21,006 nucleotides of DNA, taken from assembly GCA_946480055.1 (NCBI GenBank), contig CAMLID010000055.1, positions 1 to 21,006 of the forward strand, written 5' to 3'. Under the pieces are notes generated by a model. That model had not been told where the DNA came from, ran no database searches, and saw nothing but the letters and a program-made list of their open reading frames with translations. The position numbers were made by a program, and so were the translations under genes. How positions within the stretch are numbered: the first letter of the stretch is position 1; each line of letters starts with the position of its first letter. Shown here one piece after another: positions 5,942 through 15,097 of this stretch. The DNA comes from an uncultured Lysobacter sp. Lineage in GTDB: Bacteria > Pseudomonadota > Gammaproteobacteria > Xanthomonadales > Xanthomonadaceae.

Positions 5942-7465
5942 ATGCTGCGACTCCCGCGTTCGCCCGCCTTCTGGATCGCCGCGCTCGCCTTGGCGCTGGC
6001 GCTGTGCTTTCTCGGCAGCCGCGGCATCTGGGATCCCGACGAAGGCCGCTACACCAACGTCGCGCTGAACATGCTCGACACCGGCGACTGGATCAATCCG
6101 CGCCGCAGCCACGAGGTCGCGCACTGGACCAAACCGCCGCTGACCTATTGGGCGATCGCGTCCAGCGTCGCCGTGTTCGGCCACCACACCTGGGCGGCGC
6201 GGCTGCCGGCTGCGTTGGCCTATCTGCTCATCGTGTGGCTGGCCTGGCGGGTCGCGCGCAGGCTCGCACCGGGCGCGCAGGCCCAGGCCGCGACGATCTA
6301 CGCGACCATGCCGTTCACCGTCGGCGCCTCGCAGTTGATCACCACCGATTACCTGCTGTCGGCCTGCACCGGGCTGGCGATGTGGGCCTACGTCGAAGCG
6401 CGCTTCGGCCCGGCCCGGACCGAGCCCGCGCGCGAACGCCTGCGCGCGCGCAGCTGGATCGCGCTGATGTGGGTCGGCTTCGCACTGGGTTTCCTGTGCA
6501 AGGGGCCGGCGGCGCTGCTCCTGTTGCTGCCGATCCTGGCCTTCAACCTGCTCGCGCCGGGCGGCTCCCGCATCCTGCAGTGGTCGGGCCTGCTGCTGTT
6601 CGTACTGCTGGCCCTGCCCTGGTACGTGGCGGTGATCGCCAACCATCCGGGTCTGTTCCGTTACTTCATCGGCGACGAGGTGGTGAACCGCGTCACCACC
6701 AACGAGTTCGGCCGCCACGGCGAGTGGTACGGCTGGATCGAGATCTACGTGCCGACGCTGCTGCTGGGCACCTTGCCGTGGACGCCGGCGCTGTGGCGCT
6801 GGGCGCGCGCGTTGCCGGCGACGCTGCGCGGCTGGCGCGAGCGCGGGCGGCGCGCGGACGATGCGCCCGCCCTGCTGCTCGCGATCTGGCTGCTGTTGCC
6901 GCTGCTGGTGTTCTGCCTGGCGCAATCGCGCATGCCGCTGTATCTGTTGCCGCTGTTCCTGCCGCTGGCGGTGATCGCCGCCCGGCAGCGCCAGGGCGAA
7001 GGCCGTGGTCTGCCGTCCTGGCCGCGGCTGGCGGCGCTGATCGCGGTCCTGCTCGCGCTCAAGCTGGCCACGGTCTATTGGCCCACCCACAAGGACGCGT
7101 CGGCCTGGGCCGAGGCGATCCGAGCGCGCGCGCCCGGCCCGGTGCGCGAAGTGGTGTTCGTCGAAGACATGGCGCGCTACGGCCTGCACCTGCACCTGGA
7201 TACCGAGATCGAGAAGGTCTCGCTGGAACCGGTCGCGGGCGCACGCTTCAATCCGGAGTTCGACGAATCGCTGGCGCAGGAACTGGCCGAGCACGAGCTG
7301 GGCACAGTCTGGATCTGCAAGCAGGCGGCGTGGCCGCAGCTGCGCGCGCGCATCGCCGCGCTGGGCCATCGCGCGACCGCGCTGGGCACGCCGTACGAGC
7401 GCCGGGTGATCTTCCAGGTCGAGTTCGCGTCGCGCCTGGCCGAACCGACGGCGCCGCCGCGCTGA
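5942..7465 (+). CDS. GT39/ArnT-like polyprenyl-phosphate-dependent membrane glycosyltransferase
   Basis: A 507-residue inner-membrane enzyme of the GT-C fold, with an N-terminal helix, then IWDPDEGRYTNVALNML and HWTKPPLTYW. These are the two conserved periplasmic motifs of ArnT-like transferases: the DE pair at 33-34 is the likely catalytic acidic site and Lys64 sits in the KPP motif. About ten to twelve further hydrophobic helices follow, then a soluble C-terminal domain of roughly 130 residues. Family members move a sugar, for example 4-amino-4-deoxyarabinose onto lipid A or other sugars onto glycans, from undecaprenyl phosphate. Which sugar and acceptor apply here is not visible, and no arn gene cluster surrounds it, so ArnT is not claimed. 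The gene ends only six bases from the convergent transporter gene. Confidence 0.9.
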   Translation: MLRLPRSPAFWIAALALALALCFLGSRGIWDPDEGRYTNVALNMLDTGDWINPRRSHEVAHWTKPPLTYWAIASSVAVFGHHTWAARLPAALAYLLIVWLAWRVARRLAPGAQAQAATIYATMPFTVGASQLITTDYLLSACTGLAMWAYVEARFGPARTEPARERLRARSWIALMWVGFALGFLCKGPAALLLLLPILAFNLLAPGGSRILQWSGLLLFVLLALPWYVAVIANHPGLFRYFIGDEVVNRVTTNEFGRHGEWYGWIEIYVPTLLLGTLPWTPALWRWARALPATLRGWRERGRRADDAPALLLAIWLLLPLLVFCLAQSRMPLYLLPLFLPLAVIAARQRQGEGRGLPSWPRLAALIAVLLALKLATVYWPTHKDASAWAEAIRARAPGPVREVVFVEDMARYGLHLHLDTEIEKVSLEPVAGARFNPEFDESLAQELAEHELGTVWICKQAAWPQLRARIAALGHRATALGTPYERRVIFQVEFASRLAEPTAPPR

Positions 7466-7471
7466 CGCGGC

Positions 7472-8464
7472 TCAGGCGCCGCGGTCGCTGCGCAGTTCCT
7501 TGGTGCGGTGATCGTCGCCGGCCGCCGCGCGCGCGGCGACCAGACTGAAGGCGACGATGCCCGCGATCACGATCAAAGCGCCGATCAGACTGCGTCCCTG
7601 CGGCCAGGCTTCGCCCAGCCAAAGCGCGCCGATCAATGTCGCGAACAGAATCTCCGCGGCCTGCATCGCCTCGGCCGCGGCCAGCGCGGTCGGCTCGTTA
7701 CGGACCATGCCGGTGGCCTGGAAGAACAGCACGGTCGCGATCACGCCCGCGCCCAGCGCCACCCCGGCGGCCAACCACAGCTGTCCGGCCGAAGGCACGC
7801 CGGCCTGAGCGAACGCGTACACCGCGACCGCGAGCCACAGCGGCTGGCTGGCCAGGGTCATGCCGAACACGCGTTGGGTCGCGTTCAATTCGATCCCGCT
7901 GCGCTCCAGATGCAACAGCAGACCGCGATTGCCCAAGGGATAGGCGAACGCCGACACCGCCACGCAGATCAAGGCGAACCAGCCGTCGCGATCCAGATGC
8001 CCGCCGCTGTGGCCGAACTGCATCAGCAGCACGCCGACCACCACCACCGCGCCGACCAGCAGCGCCGGCAGCGGAATCCGCGCGCGCTGGTCGCGGTACA
8101 GGAACGGCGCGCACAGCATGCCGGCGATGACGGTGAGCTGGAACGTGCCCGCCACCAGCCACGACGGCCCGCTCGCCGCGGCCCAGCTCAGGCAGACGTA
8201 GAACAGCCCGAAACCCACTCCGCTCCAGATCAGCCACGGACCCGGATGCGCACGGATCGCGCGCCACACCGGCGCCGCGCCGCCCTGCATCGGCATCACC
8301 ACCAGCAGCAGCGGCAGAGTGATCAGGTAACGCAGCGACGCCGTCCACGCCCAATGCCCGCCGCCGACCGCGGCCGCGCGGTTGAGCACGTAGGTGCAGG
8401 TGAAGAAGAACGCGGACGCCAGCGCGATCGCGACGGCGGCCAAGGCGAGACGGCGTGCGCTCAC
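7472..8464 (-). CDS. drug/metabolite-superfamily multidrug-efflux-type transporter, last gene of the biotin operon
   Basis: A 330-residue membrane protein with about ten helices in two repeats (LASAFFFTCTYVLNRAA at the start, IGALIVIAGIVAFSLVAA at the end). The pattern YVLNRA and WLIWSGVGFGLFYVCL is typical of the EmrE-like efflux branch of the DMT superfamily. The start is a GTG at 8462-8464 whose last bases overlap the TGA of bioC (GTGA), giving a 4-base overlap and likely translational coupling. An upstream extension would run into bioC. The substrate is unknown. Its position suggests handling of a biotin-pathway metabolite or mere co-transcription; sequence cannot decide. The YigM-type biotin transporter is also a DMT-fold protein, so a biotin-related role deserves a test. 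Confidence 0.88.
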   Translation of the reverse strand: MSARRLALAAVAIALASAFFFTCTYVLNRAAAVGGGHWAWTASLRYLITLPLLLVVMPMQGGAAPVWRAIRAHPGPWLIWSGVGFGLFYVCLSWAAASGPSWLVAGTFQLTVIAGMLCAPFLYRDQRARIPLPALLVGAVVVVGVLLMQFGHSGGHLDRDGWFALICVAVSAFAYPLGNRGLLLHLERSGIELNATQRVFGMTLASQPLWLAVAVYAFAQAGVPSAGQLWLAAGVALGAGVIATVLFFQATGMVRNEPTALAAAEAMQAAEILFATLIGALWLGEAWPQGRSLIGALIVIAGIVAFSLVAARAAAGDDHRTKELRSDRGA

Positions 8465-9369
8465 GTGCGTCTCCGGATCGGTATCTTCGCCACCGGCACC
8501 TGCACTTCGTCGACGCCGCCGACGCGGATCGGCGTGCCCGGCTGCGGGCCCCAGGCGTGGGCGTAGACCACTTCCCAGGTCGCGGGCAGGCGGCCGTCGT
8601 CGCCGCGCAGCGCTTCGTAGGCTTGCGCCGCGCGGGCGAAGCGAGCGCGGCCGGTCAGGCTGCGGCGGCGCTCGCGCATGGCGTTGGTCGCGCCCAGGGT
8701 GCGCAGCTCGCGCATCAGGTCGCCCAGATCGTCGTGCTTGAGGGTGAACTCGTCGCGGTCCAGCACCGGGTCCTTGAAGCCGGCCGCGATCAAGGCGTCG
8801 CCGAACTGCGCGATCGACGGGAACAGGCTCACGTGCGGCGTGTTGTCCGCTTCGGCGAACGCGCCGCGCAACTCGAACAAGGTGTCCGGGCCGAAGGTCG
8901 ACACCAGCAGCAATCCGCCGGGCTTGAGCACGCGGCGGAAACCGGCGAACACCGCCGGCAGGTCCTCGACCCATTGCAGGCACAGATTGGAATACAGCAC
9001 GTCGACGCTGGCGTCGCGCAGCGGCAGCGCGCGCGCGTCGGCGCAGACCGCATCGGGGCGACGCGCGCCGCCGAGGAAACGCGGCAGACCGCCGCCACCG
9101 GCGTTGCGGCGGGTTTCCTGCAGCATCGGCAGGGCCAGGTCGAGCGCGATCAGCTGCGCGCGAGGCCAGCGTTTCTGCATCGCCACCGCGGCGTGGCCGG
9201 GGCCGCAGCCGATATCGACCACGACCTCGGGCGCGCGGTCGTCGAGGTAGTCCAGGGTTTCGGACAGGCGTGCGCCGACTTCGCGCTGCAGCGCGGCGGC
9301 GCCGTCGTAGCCGTGCGCGGCGCGCGAGAAGGCGCGGCGAACCTGACGGTGGTCGAACAGATCGGTCAT
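8461..9369 (-). CDS. bioC: malonyl-ACP O-methyltransferase BioC
   Basis: A 302-residue SAM-dependent methyltransferase. AFSRAAHGYDGAAALQ (13-28) is the BioC N-terminal hallmark. Motif I VDIGCGPG is at 51-58, the acidic end of strand 2 is LD near 76-77, and SNLCLQWVED (127-136) is the characteristic BioC post-motif. BioC methylates the free carboxyl of malonyl-ACP, letting fatty acid synthesis elongate it to pimeloyl-ACP methyl ester; this is the first committed step of biotin synthesis in E. coli. Somewhat longer than E. coli BioC, with extra residues around 91-106 and at the C-terminus. It follows bioH by 59 bases and overlaps the downstream transporter start by four bases. The start MTDLFDHRQV is the only sensible one: the upstream in-frame sequence is Arg-rich shadow. 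Confidence 0.93.
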   Translation of the reverse strand: MTDLFDHRQVRRAFSRAAHGYDGAAALQREVGARLSETLDYLDDRAPEVVVDIGCGPGHAAVAMQKRWPRAQLIALDLALPMLQETRRNAGGGGLPRFLGGARRPDAVCADARALPLRDASVDVLYSNLCLQWVEDLPAVFAGFRRVLKPGGLLLVSTFGPDTLFELRGAFAEADNTPHVSLFPSIAQFGDALIAAGFKDPVLDRDEFTLKHDDLGDLMRELRTLGATNAMRERRRSLTGRARFARAAQAYEALRGDDGRLPATWEVVYAHAWGPQPGTPIRVGGVDEVQVPVAKIPIRRRT

Positions 9370-9428
9370 CGGTAAGGCGGATTCGGTTGCATGCGCTGTC
9401 GTGGCGCGACGAGCGCGAAGTGGGGGAA

Positions 9429-10220
9429 TTAGGGCGATGCTTCGACGGCGCTCACCGACGGCAGGGCCGAGGCGAATTCGTCGATCAGCTGTGCGACCTG
9501 CTCGGCCGCGCTCAGGAACGGGGCGTGGCCGGCGCGATCGAGCACGACGCTGCGTGCGTCGGGCGCGAGCGCGGCCGCGGCCGGCATTGCGCCCGCGGGC
9601 ACCAGGCGGTCGCGACGTCCGGAGATCCACAGGCTGGGCACGGCCAGTTGCGGCAGTTCGGCGCGCACGTCGATCGTATCGAGCAGACGCAGGCCTTCCT
9701 GCAACGCCTGTTCGGCCGGCTCGCCGCGCTCGAAGGCCTGGCTGCGCAGCTTGCGCAGTTCGTCCTGCGCGCTGGCCGAGCCCAGGGCTTCCAGCGCCAG
9801 GAAACCTTCGAGCGTGCCGCGGAAATCGCGCTGCAGGGCGTCGCCGAAATCGCGGAACAGGCTGGGCGACACGCCGTGCGGCCAGTCGGCGCCGGTCACG
9901 AAGCGCGGCGAGGACGCGATCATCACCAGGCCGCGCACCTGCTGCGGATGGTCGAGCGCGGCACGCAGCGCGAACTGCCCGCCCAGCGACCAGCCCAGCC
10001 AGACCGCATCGGGGATGCGCGCGACCAGTTCGCTCGCGATCGGCGCCGGTTCCAGCGGCGTGCGGTCTTCGCGCGCATGGCCGTGGCCCGGCAGGTCGAT
10101 CAGGTGCAGGGTGTACTCGTCGGTCAGGCGCTCGACCAGCGGCGCGAACAGGCCGCCGTGCATGGCCCAGCCGTGGATCAGCGCCAGCGACGGTCCGCTG
10201 CCGAGGGTCTGCACGTACAT
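9429..10220 (-). CDS. bioH: pimeloyl-ACP methyl ester carboxylesterase BioH
   Basis: A 263-residue alpha/beta hydrolase. HGWAMHGGLF near residue 16 forms the oxyanion region. The nucleophile is Ser78 in GWSLGG, the acid Asp204 in SGRRDRLVP and the base His232 in RAGHAPF. These lie almost exactly where the E. coli BioH triad is (82, 207, 235). BioH removes the methyl ester that BioC added, ending chain elongation and releasing pimeloyl-ACP for BioF. GAGGG precedes the ATG. Only eight bases separate it from the ACT-domain gene upstream, so it is within the same operon. The neighbouring bioC and bioF make the assignment secure compared with generic hydrolases. Confidence 0.93.
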   Translation of the reverse strand: MYVQTLGSGPSLALIHGWAMHGGLFAPLVERLTDEYTLHLIDLPGHGHAREDRTPLEPAPIASELVARIPDAVWLGWSLGGQFALRAALDHPQQVRGLVMIASSPRFVTGADWPHGVSPSLFRDFGDALQRDFRGTLEGFLALEALGSASAQDELRKLRSQAFERGEPAEQALQEGLRLLDTIDVRAELPQLAVPSLWISGRRDRLVPAGAMPAAAALAPDARSVVLDRAGHAPFLSAAEQVAQLIDEFASALPSVSAVEASP

Positions 10221-10228
10221 GGCTGCCC

Positions 10229-10659
10229 TCAGCGCGCGTCGGCCGGGCGCCGCAGCGCGGCCAGGGCCGCGACCGCGTCGGCGGCGCGTTCGGCCCGCAC
10301 CAGCAGATGGTCGTGATGCAAACCGGCGATCACATTGCAGGCGATGCCGCGCTCGCTCAGCGCGCTCGACACCGCGGCGGTCAGGCCGACCGCGTCCAGC
10401 GCCGAATGCACGGTCAGGCTCAGCCAGGCGGCGACGAAGCCGTAGTCGAGCGCACGCGCATCGGCGTCGGCGCGCGCGAGCACGTAGCTGGCGCCTTCGT
10501 CCTCGCGCACGCTGGCGTGGGCGAGCGCGGCCAGGGCGGGATCGTGTTGCGGGCTGGCGACGAACACGTACTCGCCCGCGCGTTGCGCGACATCGAGACT
10601 AGCGAGCATCTGCGCAAGGTCGCGCTGGGCGGCCGGGCGCGCGGCGGCGGGCGCCGCGG

Positions 10660-10663
<4 letters not shown>
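10229..10663 (-). CDS. ACT-domain protein (ACT_3/DUF2241-like) embedded in the biotin operon
   Basis: A 144-residue soluble protein of unknown role. After a low-complexity Ala-rich start come [18 protein letters not shown] and the block [23 protein letters not shown], then [17 protein letters not shown]. These features fit the small ACT_3/DUF2241-type family, with two ACT-like halves that usually bind amino acids or other small effectors. Its ATG overlaps the bioF stop as ATGA, so translation is probably coupled to BioF, and bioH follows eight bases later. A regulatory or metabolite-binding role in biotin synthesis is a reasonable inference from position. No such function is established to my knowledge. 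Confidence 0.82.
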
Positions 10664-11898
<1,235 letters not shown>

Positions 11899-11903
11899 GG
11901 TGA

Positions 11904-12974
11904 TCAGGCTGCGCAGGAGTGGGCGGGCGACCCGTCGGTTTCGACGATGTCGGCGTGTACGGTGCCAGCTTCCTCGACGACCTGCATCGGCCGCAAGCCC
12001 AGGCGCTCGAACAGGGCCAGGTCGCGCTCGGTGTCGGGGTTGCCGGTGGTCAGCAGCTTTTCGCCGTAGAAGATCGAATTGGCGCCGGCCAGGAAGCATA
12101 AGGCCTGCAGCTCGTCGGACATGCTCTCGCGACCGGCCGACAGGCGCACCATCGAGCGCGGCATCAGCAGGCGGGCGACCGCAACGGTGCGGACGAATTC
12201 GAACGGGTCCAGCTCGGCGGTGCCGGCCAGCGGGGTGCCTTCGACCTGGACCAGGCGGTTGATCGGCACCGAATCCGGGTGCGCGGGCAGGTTGGCCAGG
12301 GTCTGCAGCAGGCCGGCGCGCTGTTCGCGCGACTCGCCCATGCCGACGATGCCGCCGCAGCAGGTCTTCATGCCGACGTCGCGCACGTGCGCCAGCGTGT
12401 CCAGGCGGTCCTGGAACTCGCGGGTGTGGATGATCTCGTTGTAGAACTCCGGCGCGGTGTCGAGGTTGTGGTTGTAGTAGTCCAGGCCGGCCGCCTTGAG
12501 CGACTTGGCCTGATCGCCCGACAACATGCCCAGGGTCGCGCAGGTTTCCAGGCCCAGTGCCTTCACTTCGCGGATCATCGCCGCGACCTTCGGGATGTCG
12601 CGGTCCTTGGGCGAGCGCCAGGCCGCGCCCATGCAGAAGCGCGAGGCGCCGGCGGCCTTGGCCTGTTTGGCCTTTTCCAGCACCGCTTCGGTGCTCATCA
12701 GCTTGGTCGCGTCGACGCCGGTGTGGTAGCGCGCGGCCTGTGGGCAGTAGCTGCAATCCTCCGGGCAGCCGCCGGTCTTGACCGACAGCAGGGTGCTGAC
12801 CTGGACTTCGGTCGCGTCGAAGTTCTCGCGGTGGGCGCTGGCGGCGCGGTGCAGCAGTTCCGGGAACGGCAGGTCGAACAGGGCGCGCACTTCGGTGCGC
12901 GACCAGTCGTGGCGCAGGGCCCGCGGGGGCGGGACGGCCGACTCGGCGACGGGGACTTTACTGACGACGGACAT
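11904..12974 (-). CDS. bioB: biotin synthase BioB (radical SAM)
   Basis: A 356-residue radical SAM enzyme. [12 protein letters not shown] carries the CxxxCxxC cluster ligands Cys70, Cys74 and Cys77 for the [4Fe-4S] cluster. Cys114 (FCMGAAWR), Cys145 (ETCATLGML), Cys205 ([12 protein letters not shown]) and Arg277 (VRLSAGRE) match the [2Fe-2S] ligands of E. coli BioB. The enzyme inserts sulfur into dethiobiotin, the final step of the pathway. The start at 12974 ([14 protein letters not shown]) was preferred to an upstream in-frame ATG at 13040, which would run across the comF start. It heads the operon bioB-bioF-ACT-bioH-bioC-transporter. The 49-bp gap to comF shows no BirA-like or BioR-like operator. 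Confidence 0.97.
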   Translation of the reverse strand: MSVVSKVPVAESAVPPPRALRHDWSRTEVRALFDLPFPELLHRAASAHRENFDATEVQVSTLLSVKTGGCPEDCSYCPQAARYHTGVDATKLMSTEAVLEKAKQAKAAGASRFCMGAAWRSPKDRDIPKVAAMIREVKALGLETCATLGMLSGDQAKSLKAAGLDYYNHNLDTAPEFYNEIIHTREFQDRLDTLAHVRDVGMKTCCGGIVGMGESREQRAGLLQTLANLPAHPDSVPINRLVQVEGTPLAGTAELDPFEFVRTVAVARLLMPRSMVRLSAGRESMSDELQALCFLAGANSIFYGEKLLTTGNPDTERDLALFERLGLRPMQVVEEAGTVHADIVETDGSPAHSCAA

Positions 12975-13023
12975 GGAGGTTTTCCGGCAGACGACACGGG
13001 GCAGGAGCGGCAGTCTGGAAAGC

Positions 13024-13758
13024 ATGGACGACGCTGTCAACCAAATCCCCTTCGCCGCGGTTGACGGGCGCCTGGCCCGGCTCGGGCGCGGGCTGTGGCC
13101 GCCGCGCTGCCTGGTCTGCAGCGAGCGCGGCGCCGGCGGCCGCGACCTGTGCCGGGCCTGCGCCGGCGCCCTGCCCTGGAACCGCAGCGCCTGCGGGCGT
13201 TGCGCGATCCCGCTGCCGGCCCCGGCCGAGCTGTGCGGGCGCTGCGTCCGCCGTCCGCCGGCGCTGGACGCGGCCCGTGCCGCCTTCGTCTACGCCGCGC
13301 CGCTGGACCGACTGCTGCCGCGTCTCAAGTTCCACGACGACCTGGCCGCGGGACGGTTGCTGGCGGCGCTGATGCTGGACGATCCGCGACGCCCGGCCGT
13401 GGCTGCAGCGACCGCCCTGGTCGCGGTGCCGCTGGCACGCGCGCGGCTGCGCGAACGCGGCTACGACCAGGCCCGCGAGCTGGCCCGGCCCCTGGCGCGG
13501 GCGCTGGGCCTGCCGCTGCTGGACCAGGCGCTGCATCGGGTCCGCGACACTCCGCCGCAATCCAGCCTCGGCGCGCTGGCGCGGCGGCGGAATCTGCGCG
13601 GCGCGTTCGCCGCCGGTTTTGCGGGCGCGGTGCCGGCGCGGGTGCTGCTGGTCGACGATGTGATGACCACCGGCGCGACCCTCCATGCAGCGGCCGCCGC
13701 TTTGCGGCGCGCAGGTGTGGCGCGGGTGGAGGCTTGGGTATGCGCGCGGGTGCCGTGA
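13024..13758 (+). CDS. ComF-family phosphoribosyltransferase-like protein
   Basis: A 244-residue protein. The N-terminal part holds four CxxC pairs (29/32, 43/46, 57/60, 71/74), the double zinc-finger typical of ComF/GntX. The C-terminal part is a type I phosphoribosyltransferase fold with RERGYDQA (143-150) and the PRPP-binding loop [13 protein letters not shown] (207-219). ComF proteins are needed for natural DNA uptake in Haemophilus and Bacillus, and GntX supports gluconate use in E. coli; the biochemical activity is not well defined. The ATG at 13024 has an AGGAG sequence further upstream and diverges from bioB by 49 bp. This comF/bioB divergence is widespread in gammaproteobacteria. The linkage is positional and not known to be functional. 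Confidence 0.92.
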   Translation: MDDAVNQIPFAAVDGRLARLGRGLWPPRCLVCSERGAGGRDLCRACAGALPWNRSACGRCAIPLPAPAELCGRCVRRPPALDAARAAFVYAAPLDRLLPRLKFHDDLAAGRLLAALMLDDPRRPAVAAATALVAVPLARARLRERGYDQARELARPLARALGLPLLDQALHRVRDTPPQSSLGALARRRNLRGAFAAGFAGAVPARVLLVDDVMTTGATLHAAAAALRRAGVARVEAWVCARVP

Positions 13759-13824
13759 TCGGCGCGAGAAGGATCGCCGCGAGAGATCGGTGCGAAAACC
13801 GGCCGACGCCGTCGCGCGCCGCGC

Positions 13825-14322
13825 TCAGTCCGACAGGTGCTTGTCGATCTTGGCGTTCATGGCGTCCATCGCGCCTTGCTGCCAGCCGCCCCGGAGCTGG
13901 CGCAGTTCGCGGCCGTAGAACAGCAGCAAGCCCACCATGGCGTACAAGCCGGCCAGGGTGGCCATCAGCGCGATCACCCACGGATCGGACCAGGGCAGGC
14001 CGCTGTTGCGCACGATCTGCAAGGAAGCCATGGTCAGACCGATCGCAACCACGCCCATGGCGCTCATGTACACCGCCTCGCGGGTGTGCTCGCCCTCGAA
14101 CTCGATCGCACGCAGGGCCAGGTAGGCGTGAATGTCGGCGCGGCGCTCGGGGTTGGTCGCACGCGAGGCCAGTTCGCGCGCGAGCGCCCGACCCTGCTCG
14201 CTCGCCCGCCGAATCTCGGCGATGCGCCGGCGCAGATAGCGCGCGAAACGCCACAGACCGCCGAGGATCAGCACCGCGCCGCCGAAGATGCCGAGGATGT
14301 CCGCTATCGTTGAAATCTCCAT
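13825..14322 (-). CDS. three-helix membrane protein of unknown function
   Basis: A 165-residue protein I do not recognise. The N-terminal hydrophobic helix spans about 6-25. A highly basic amphipathic, possibly coiled stretch (RRRIAEIRRASEQGRALARELASRA) covers about 31-55, and a helical soluble part about 60-82. A two-helix hairpin follows at about 83-104 and 114-136, then a charged tail with Gly-Trp-Gln-Gln-Gly and AKIDKHLSD. The layout resembles small membrane proteins of uncharacterised DUF families, but no motif fixes one. TAGAAT ends six bases before the ATG, which suggests a leaderless transcript. It lies convergent to comF with 66 bases between them and divergent from the following lipoprotein gene. 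Confidence 0.8.
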   Translation of the reverse strand: MEISTIADILGIFGGAVLILGGLWRFARYLRRRIAEIRRASEQGRALARELASRATNPERRADIHAYLALRAIEFEGEHTREAVYMSAMGVVAIGLTMASLQIVRNSGLPWSDPWVIALMATLAGLYAMVGLLLFYGRELRQLRGGWQQGAMDAMNAKIDKHLSD

Positions 14323-14328
14323 GGCGCA

Positions 14329-14334
14329 ATTCTA
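14329..14334 (-). promoter_or_regulatory. candidate -10 (TAGAAT) placed for leaderless transcription
   Basis: TAGAAT on the minus strand is followed by TGCGCC and then the ATG at 14320-14322. A start site 6-7 bases after the -10 falls on the ATG itself. No Shine-Dalgarno sequence exists upstream of this start. Confidence 0.5.
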
Positions 14335-14434
14335 AGCACAGGCCGCGCGCCGGTTCGCCCTTGCGGCGGCGGGCGGTCGGCCTCGGCTATGGCCTCGGCT
14401 ATGCTCGCCGGCATCCTAGGCACGGAAACTCACC

Positions 14435-14941
14435 ATGCAGGCATCTTTTTTGCGCAGTGCGGCTATGGCGATCGCGGTTCTCGTGCCGATCACGCTCGCC
14501 GGCTGCCTCTCGCGGTCGCAGGAACCGATCACCCATGCGCCGCGCGCCGATGTCGGCCTGCATTCGGCTTCGCGCGAACCCTGCCTGGGTTGTCTGGAGC
14601 GTAAGGGCCCGGACGGGCAGACGGTCTATCTGCGCCGCCGCCCGCTGCTGTCCGCCCAACACATCGCCACGGTGTCGAAGGCGATCGACATCGGCGGCGG
14701 CTACGCGATCCAGCTCGACTTCAAGCCCGAAGCGCAGGAGCGCGTGCGCTCGGTCAGCGAAGAGCAGATCGGAAAACTCGTCGCCTGGGTCGCGCAGGAA
14801 CGCGTGCTGACCGTCGCAGTGAACCAGGGTGTGTACTCCACCGGGATGCAGTTGTCGGGGATCACGGCCGAGGAGGCGGACCAGATCTATACGGCGATGA
14901 CGAGCGATCCTGCGCAGCGGCGGCCGAGCTTGGAGCGGTGA
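14435..14941 (+). CDS. small lipoprotein resembling the SecD P1 head subdomain
   Basis: A 168-residue protein. The signal peptide ends with lipobox LAGC (Cys24), so it is probably anchored to a membrane on the periplasmic side. CLGC at 50-53 could bind metal or form a disulfide. From about residue 63 the sequence VYLRRRPLLSAQHIATV, then YAIQLDFKPEAQERVRSVSEE, QIGKLVAWVAQERVLTVAVN and MQLSGITAEEADQI follows the order seen in the SecD periplasmic P1 head: a target-binding strand, F...F-type strand, IGK helix, core strands and a G-[FI]T-EEA helix. No Sec membrane part is present, so it is a detached head-like domain, not a translocase subunit. The assignment is by eye and moderate. Downstream, 156 bases of gap separate it from the convergent atoE-type gene. 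Confidence 0.75.
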   Translation: MQASFLRSAAMAIAVLVPITLAGCLSRSQEPITHAPRADVGLHSASREPCLGCLERKGPDGQTVYLRRRPLLSAQHIATVSKAIDIGGGYAIQLDFKPEAQERVRSVSEEQIGKLVAWVAQERVLTVAVNQGVYSTGMQLSGITAEEADQIYTAMTSDPAQRRPSLER

Positions 14942-15006
14942 GTCGCGGGGGCAGGTGATTGCGTAGCGAGCGACGGCGACAGTATTGATGCTTTCGGCGC
15001 TGCATT

Positions 15007-15057
15007 CCCCTCACCCTCTCAGCTCTGGACACCCTTCGGGCGCCGCAAGCGGGAGAG
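15007..15057. repeat. degenerate copy of a dispersed intergenic repeat
   Basis: CCCCTCACCCTCTC near 15007-15020 and GCAAGCGGGAGAG at 15045-15057 resemble the two halves of the short 'CCCTCACCC...GCGGGAGAGGG' repeat often seen between xanthomonad genes. The middle is altered, so this looks like a decayed copy. The link to that repeat class comes from memory and was not checked by alignment. Confidence 0.45.
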
Positions 15058-15097
15058 AACACTGTGCGGCAAGCGGATTGAGGCGCCGAAGGCTCGC

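Noticed and set aside
5813..7369. 518-codon open frame on the minus strand opposite the GT39 gene
   Set aside because: Low-complexity Arg/Gln-rich product, antisense to an unmistakable glycosyltransferase.
12975..13040. Longer bioB start at 13040
   Set aside because: It would overlap the comF start and adds 22 residues absent from the usual BioB N-terminus.
14379..14402. Two tandem 12-base copies of GGCCTCGGCTAT before the SecD-head-like lipoprotein
   Set aside because: Only two copies and no flanking pattern; probably a simple slippage duplication.
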